Source: MGBC163016 sp964649145 (lineage in GTDB: Bacteria > Actinomycetota > Coriobacteriia > Coriobacteriales > Eggerthellaceae). Taken from it: a stretch of 18,566 nucleotides of DNA. A model generated the notes under the pieces. It was not told the DNA's origin. It saw nothing but the letters and a program-made list of their open reading frames with translations, and made no database searches. Below are positions 15,982 to 18,566 of this stretch, in pieces. Every line of letters starts with the position of its first letter. Within the stretch, counting starts at the first letter, position 1. Location of the stretch: the NCBI GenBank assembly GCA_964649145.1, contig CAZYOQ010000027.1, positions 1-18,566 of the forward strand, read 5' to 3'. Made by a program: the position numbers and the translations under genes.

Positions 15982-17016
15982 TTATTTCGCAGCCGCATCG
16001 AAGGCCATCTGGATCATGAGCGTTACAAGCTGCGGAAAAGATATTCCAGCAACTTCAGCAGCATCGGGCAGAAGAGATGTTGCCGTCATACCTGGAATCG
16101 TGTTGGTCTCAAGCGCCCAAGGATTGCCTTTTTCATCAAGCAGAAAATCGGTGCGAGCAAAACCACTAACGCCTAGCGCCCGTTGTGCCATAACCGCATA
16201 CTTCTGCACGGCAGCAGCCTCGTTTTCTGCTATAGGAGCAGGACAAATATGCTTGCAGCCACCGGGGGCATATTTTGATTCTATGTCGTAGAACTCATTT
16301 TTGGGAACTATCTCGATCACAGGAAGAGCTTGTGCGGCCTGTCCTGCACCGCCTACCACGCATGTTAACTCGCGCCCAGCAACGTACTGTTCAAGCAAAA
16401 CCTTTTCGTCTATTCGAAGAGCCTCTTCTAGAGCCTGCGCAACAGCGTTTGAACCCTCAACGATGAACACGCCTATAGACGAACCTTCTGTCGCGGCCTT
16501 GACAGCTACCTTCTGCCCTAATTGCGCGGTAATCGTTAAAGCTAGCTCTTGAAGCTTCGCGCGGAGCTCGCCTGCTTGAGCACCAAGATCCTCGATGCTA
16601 GCGTCTTCCTTCAAAAGTTCCTCGCGCGAAACCACAAGCGACTTCGGCGTGGGAATACCTTCGTGCTCATAGAAAACCTTCGCACGTGTTTTGTCGATGC
16701 TTACCGCACTTCCCCAAATGTCAGAACATGTATACGCAAGCCTAATTGTCTGCAGAAAGCCTTGAATAGCGCCATCCTCGCCACCTTTTCCATGCAGTGC
16801 CAAAAAAGCCACATCAAAGCCACCGTCAATCAAACGCTTCAAATCCTCAGCATTGATAGGGTCAAGTTGCGTAACTTGATAGCCCGCTTCTGTAAGTGCA
16901 CCAAGGGCTCCTTTCGCGGAATTGAGAGATATTTCGCGCTCGCCACTTCCACCACCGGCAAGCAAGGCCACCTTAGTGGCAGAAGGATCGTGTGTAATGG
17001 CGATTTCTTCAAACAT
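15982..17016 (-). CDS. ddl: D-alanine--D-alanine ligase
   Basis: ATP-grasp ligase that joins two D-alanines in the cytoplasm for the peptidoglycan stem peptide. The 344-residue chain shows GGGSGEREISL (with the substrate-binding Glu), ALHGKGGEDG, an IDKTRAK ATP-binding element, VKAATEGSSIGV (phosphate loop), and an omega loop EFYDIESKY. The Tyr-Asp and Lys-Tyr of that loop indicate a D-Ala-D-Ala enzyme and not a VanA-type D-Ala-D-lactate ligase. Metal ligands follow in FARTDFLLDE and ETNTIPGMT. Start: ATG 17016 has GGAGGT four nt upstream. It seems to head a group with the unknown protein and dinG; a small palindrome lies about 55 nt before its start. I see no other cell-wall gene next to it. 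Confidence 0.95.
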   Translation of the reverse strand: MFEEIAITHDPSATKVALLAGGGSGEREISLNSAKGALGALTEAGYQVTQLDPINAEDLKRLIDGGFDVAFLALHGKGGEDGAIQGFLQTIRLAYTCSDIWGSAVSIDKTRAKVFYEHEGIPTPKSLVVSREELLKEDASIEDLGAQAGELRAKLQELALTITAQLGQKVAVKAATEGSSIGVFIVEGSNAVAQALEEALRIDEKVLLEQYVAGRELTCVVGGAGQAAQALPVIEIVPKNEFYDIESKYAPGGCKHICPAPIAENEAAAVQKYAVMAQRALGVSGFARTDFLLDEKGNPWALETNTIPGMTATSLLPDAAEVAGISFPQLVTLMIQMAFDAAAK

Positions 17017-17070
17017 ATGACCTCCAGCGAAAATGGTGTTTTATTGACCTTGGTTTATCTTAGTTGGTTG

Positions 17071-17094
17071 TTTTAGACGTTTCGATGTCTAAAA
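17071..17094. repeat. 8-bp palindrome between lipoprotein gene and ddl
   Basis: TTTTAGAC (17071-17078) and GTCTAAAA (17087-17094) are perfect inverted repeats around 8 nt. It begins just after the lipoprotein stop on the minus strand, so it may be a weak terminator, but the T run after the stem is poor. Its location upstream of ddl would equally suit an operator. I cannot decide between these. Confidence 0.45.
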
Positions 17095-17095
17095 A

Positions 17096-18172
17096 TTACT
17101 CGGACTCGTCGAACTCAACGACATTTCCATCTTCGTCATAGAAATTGCCGTCTTCGCCAAGCGTTATTACAGAGCCATCATCGGCAACGTATTCATCACC
17201 AGCCTCATCTTCAGAGACATCCAAGGTGCTTTCTCCTGAATCTTCTTCTATTTGGATATAAACCGTAGCATCGGTGTCGCTCACGTCAATCTCATCGATC
17301 AGGGTGGTCATATCTGCGTCTGAATACATGGAATAAGCGTCTGCTACCATGAGGTCAACGTAGGCATCGTGAGAGACTTTGTATGTTGAGGTTATCTGGT
17401 CGCTGCCTTCTTCATTTACCACGACTGTAAGATTGCACGCATCTTCATCAGACACCCCAGCGCTGATTAGCTGATAAGGATCTTGCTCAAGTGTTAAATC
17501 TGTATTTTCTGTAGAGATGTCCTTGATGATCATGGTGGCCAAGACTTCATCACCCTCAACTGCAATATCGGTGACTTCGACATTGGATAGAATGTAGGTA
17601 TCGGGATCGAAAGTGTAATCTACGGTGTAATAAGAATCTTCGTCTTCATCGGGCTCATAGGTAAGCTTAAGTGTTGCCACATTGTCGTTTACCACAACCT
17701 CGCCTTCTGTCCCATCGTAATCGATGAAGTTTAACCACTCGTCGCTCAAGTCGCTTGTAAAGTTATTCTGCGGATAGATCCAAACGTCAAACATGTCGTC
17801 TTCTACAGAATAAAGCGCCCCGCAATTATCACCTGAGTATTCTGAGGCAGCATAAATCGTGCCATCTTCAAGCGTATCAACATACTTCAGCGATGTCTTA
17901 CCGCCAGATGTCTTCCAAACTATAGAAAGCGAATCTTCCGGCTCTTCTTCCTCACCATACTGCTCTATGGTGCAGGAAAGGCTTCCATCCGTTCCAGCCA
18001 GGTTCTCGATAGTGTTGACCGCAAGAATCTTTTCGTATTCAGTGAGGTTTTCTAAAGATATATCCGACGATTGACCATTCGTTGACCCCGAAGAGGAACA
18101 TCCAAACATCACGCCTGTTGCAAGACAGGCTGAAACTATCAAAGCGGAAACTAATAGCTTAGATTTTTTCAT
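17096..18172 (-). CDS. Acidic lipoprotein, unknown function
   Basis: A 358-residue surface lipoprotein. The signal peptide (KKSK, then a hydrophobic stretch) ends in MFGC, with Cys25 the likely lipidated residue, followed by a short Ser/Gly/Asn tether. The mature part is extremely rich in Asp and Glu, with alternating strand-like segments and several YTVDYTFDPDTY-like pieces; this resembles LolA/LppX-like or DUF-type lipoproteins of Gram-positive bacteria, but I cannot assign a family. The tail holds two related Gly/Asp turns (DDGSVITLGEDG and DEDGNVVEFDESE) that might bind a cation. Start: ATG 18172 has AAGGAG five nt upstream. A TGT-TATCAT extended -10 lies about 30 nt before. It appears monocistronic, read in the same direction as ddl. 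Confidence 0.8.
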   Translation of the reverse strand: MKKSKLLVSALIVSACLATGVMFGCSSSGSTNGQSSDISLENLTEYEKILAVNTIENLAGTDGSLSCTIEQYGEEEEPEDSLSIVWKTSGGKTSLKYVDTLEDGTIYAASEYSGDNCGALYSVEDDMFDVWIYPQNNFTSDLSDEWLNFIDYDGTEGEVVVNDNVATLKLTYEPDEDEDSYYTVDYTFDPDTYILSNVEVTDIAVEGDEVLATMIIKDISTENTDLTLEQDPYQLISAGVSDEDACNLTVVVNEEGSDQITSTYKVSHDAYVDLMVADAYSMYSDADMTTLIDEIDVSDTDATVYIQIEEDSGESTLDVSEDEAGDEYVADDGSVITLGEDGNFYDEDGNVVEFDESE

Positions 18173-18200
18173 ATCGACTCCTTAATTAACGTGTGAAAAC

Positions 18201-18209
18201 ATGATAACA
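18201..18209 (-). promoter_or_regulatory. Candidate extended -10 promoter of the lipoprotein gene
   Basis: The minus strand reads TGT-TATCAT (18209 down to 18201) with no clear -35. It would give a leader of about 22 nt holding the AAGGAG ribosome binding site. The same TATCAT hexamer serves the endonuclease and engB candidates. Confidence 0.45.
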
Positions 18210-18316
18210 GGAGAAATGCGAGCGCCTCTTTAAAGCGCGGATCGGCGAGTGTTCATGCAGTTATTCTTCCAAGAAGCGTGGGGGTTCGATCCACATAGGC
18301 GTATGCGTATAAAAAG

Positions 18317-18349
18317 CCACCATTGCAAAAGGTTAAACAGAAATGGTGG
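18317..18349 (-). terminator. Duplicate terminator hairpin (copy A)
   Basis: Identical to the hairpin after tRNA-Ala: CCACCATT (minus strand, from 18349) pairs with AATGGTGG (ending 18317), 8 bp with a 17-nt loop, then CTTTTTAT. It has no complete tRNA before it, so it can act only on read-through from the first terminator. Confidence 0.7.
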
Positions 18350-18365
18350 AGCATAGGGGGATCGA
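18344..18365 (-). pseudogene. tRNA-Ala 3'-end fragment (22 nt)
   Basis: Exact copy of tRNA-Ala positions about 55-76: most of the T-loop, the 3' T-stem strand, the 3' acceptor strand, discriminator A and CCA. No anticodon arm or D-arm precedes it. Together with the intact tRNA end at 18514 it forms a direct repeat of the kind left by integration or recombination at a tRNA 3' end. Confidence 0.85.
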
Positions 18366-18450
18366 CGCGTCTTCGCTTCGCGAACCCGCATTCGCTGCGC
18401 AGCCTTCGGCTGCTCGCGCTGAAACGTCCACAGGACGTTTCAGCCCTCAC
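18366..18450. repeat. GC-rich triple-hairpin element between the two copies
   Basis: The 85 bp between the direct repeats form three consecutive perfect hairpins: GCGAA/TTCGC (18380-18395, loop 6), GCAGCC/GGCTGC (18399-18413, loop TTC) and a 12-bp stem GCTGAAACGTCC/GGACGTTTCAGC (18418-18444, loop ACA). All frames look non-coding. It resembles the short palindromic repeats found near RNA genes in gut bacteria, but I cannot confirm a family. Confidence 0.7.
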
Positions 18451-18535
18451 GGGGTTCGATCCATGCAAACTTTTGAGTATAAAAAGCCACCATTGCAAAA
18501 GGTTAAACAGAAATGGTGGAGCATAGGGGGATCGA
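18451..18535. repeat. Direct repeat copy B, abutting intact tRNA-Ala
   Basis: Copy B of the unit, 170 bp from copy A and identical over its last 59 bp. Here the right end continues into the real tRNA. Its left edge, GGGGTTCGATCC (18451-18462), is the perfect inverse of the tRNA T-arm sequence at 18529-18540. The whole 341-bp stretch 18173-18513 has no protein gene I can support. Confidence 0.95.
18481..18519 (-). terminator. tRNA-Ala terminator sharing the CCA end
   Basis: On the minus strand CCACCATT (from 18519) pairs with AATGGTGG (ending 18487) over a 17-nt loop and is followed by CTTTTTAT, a proper T tail. The left arm is made of the last two acceptor bases, the discriminator A, the encoded CCA and two trailer bases, so this stem and the mature tRNA acceptor stem exclude each other. 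Confidence 0.8.
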
Positions 18536-18566
18536 ACCCCTGACCTCAGGCTTGCAAAGCCCGCGC
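18514..18566 (-). tRNA. tRNA-Ala (anticodon UGC), 5' part outside window
   Basis: Read on the minus strand, the last 53 nt of a tRNA: anticodon stem CGGGC/GCCTG with loop TTTGCAA (anticodon TGC, alanine), variable loop AGGTC, T-arm AGGGG-TTCGATC-CCCCT, 3' acceptor strand ATGCTCC, discriminator A, and an encoded CCA at 18516-18514. The D-arm and 5' acceptor strand lie beyond the window edge, so pairing of the acceptor stem cannot be checked. A terminator overlaps its 3' end. Confidence 0.93.

Larger units (their letters stand above)
18281..18365. repeat. Direct repeat copy A: tRNA 3' end plus terminator
   Basis: Copy A of an 85-bp unit whose copy B is at 18451-18535, offset exactly 170 bp. 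Positions 18307-18365 match copy B over 59 of 59 bases, and 18281-18293 match over 13 bases; the 13 bases between differ. The unit contains the terminator hairpin and, read on the minus strand, the last 22 nt of tRNA-Ala. Homology to the tRNA stops abruptly at 18366. Confidence 0.95.

Noticed and set aside
18323..18543. Two overlapping short proteins ending near WWSIGGSNP
   Set aside because: They run through the terminators, hairpin element and the antisense of tRNA-Ala. No ribosome site supports them, and such peptides are a known mis-annotation of RNA-gene regions.

Overview
The window looks like a stretch of a Gram-positive, anaerobic-type actinobacterial genome, most likely class Coriobacteriia (Eggerthella/Slackia relatives). 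This placement rests on remembered family resemblance, not a search: a membrane Ser/Thr kinase with a large insert in its N-lobe, a lipoprotein EndA-type nuclease with a Ser-rich linker, an archaeal-type class I aldolase and an exonuclease-DinG fusion. Base composition is moderate. A run of exactly 100 N (1132-1231) marks a scaffold gap, so this is a draft assembly.

Layout. The left part (143-7334) is read on the plus strand: a secreted DNA/RNA non-specific endonuclease that runs into the gap, the C-terminal half of a TauE/SafE permease that emerges from it, a small single-pass membrane protein, a short D-3-phosphoglycerate dehydrogenase (SerA without ACT domain) closed by a strong terminator, then a promoter-led pair: a polytopic membrane Ser/Thr kinase and a two-domain polyphosphate:AMP phosphotransferase. 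leuS (minus) converges on that pair. The engB GTPase (plus) diverges from leuS and converges on a minus-strand block that fills the rest: class I fructose-bisphosphate aldolase, exonuclease-DinG helicase, a small membrane protein, D-Ala-D-Ala ligase, an acidic lipoprotein, and at the edge a tRNA-Ala(UGC) whose 5' part lies outside.

How the genes work together. Most are housekeeping (Leu-tRNA charging, ribosome assembly, glycolysis, serine and peptidoglycan precursor synthesis, helicase repair). ddl, the unknown membrane protein and dinG look co-transcribed, with the last two translationally coupled. The kinase and polyphosphate enzyme are also a likely operon, placing a signalling kinase beside a polyphosphate-driven nucleotide recycler.

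Most notable points: (1) the kinase reading frame has no ATG, GTG or TTG ahead of its ATP-binding lobe, so it starts at a rare codon or carries an error; (2) downstream of tRNA-Ala, a 59-bp block holding the tRNA 3' end and its terminator is duplicated exactly, with an 85-bp GC-rich triple-hairpin element between the copies; (3) the tRNA terminator stem is built from the tRNA's own CCA end, and the trailer carries a 12-nt perfect complement of the T-arm; (4) endonuclease and engB share a TATCAT box 7-8 nt before an ATG with no Shine-Dalgarno, which suggests leaderless mRNAs; (5) a degenerate 32-bp tandem array lies between leuS and engB. I saw no CRISPR array, intact transposase, phage gene or clearly new multi-gene system.
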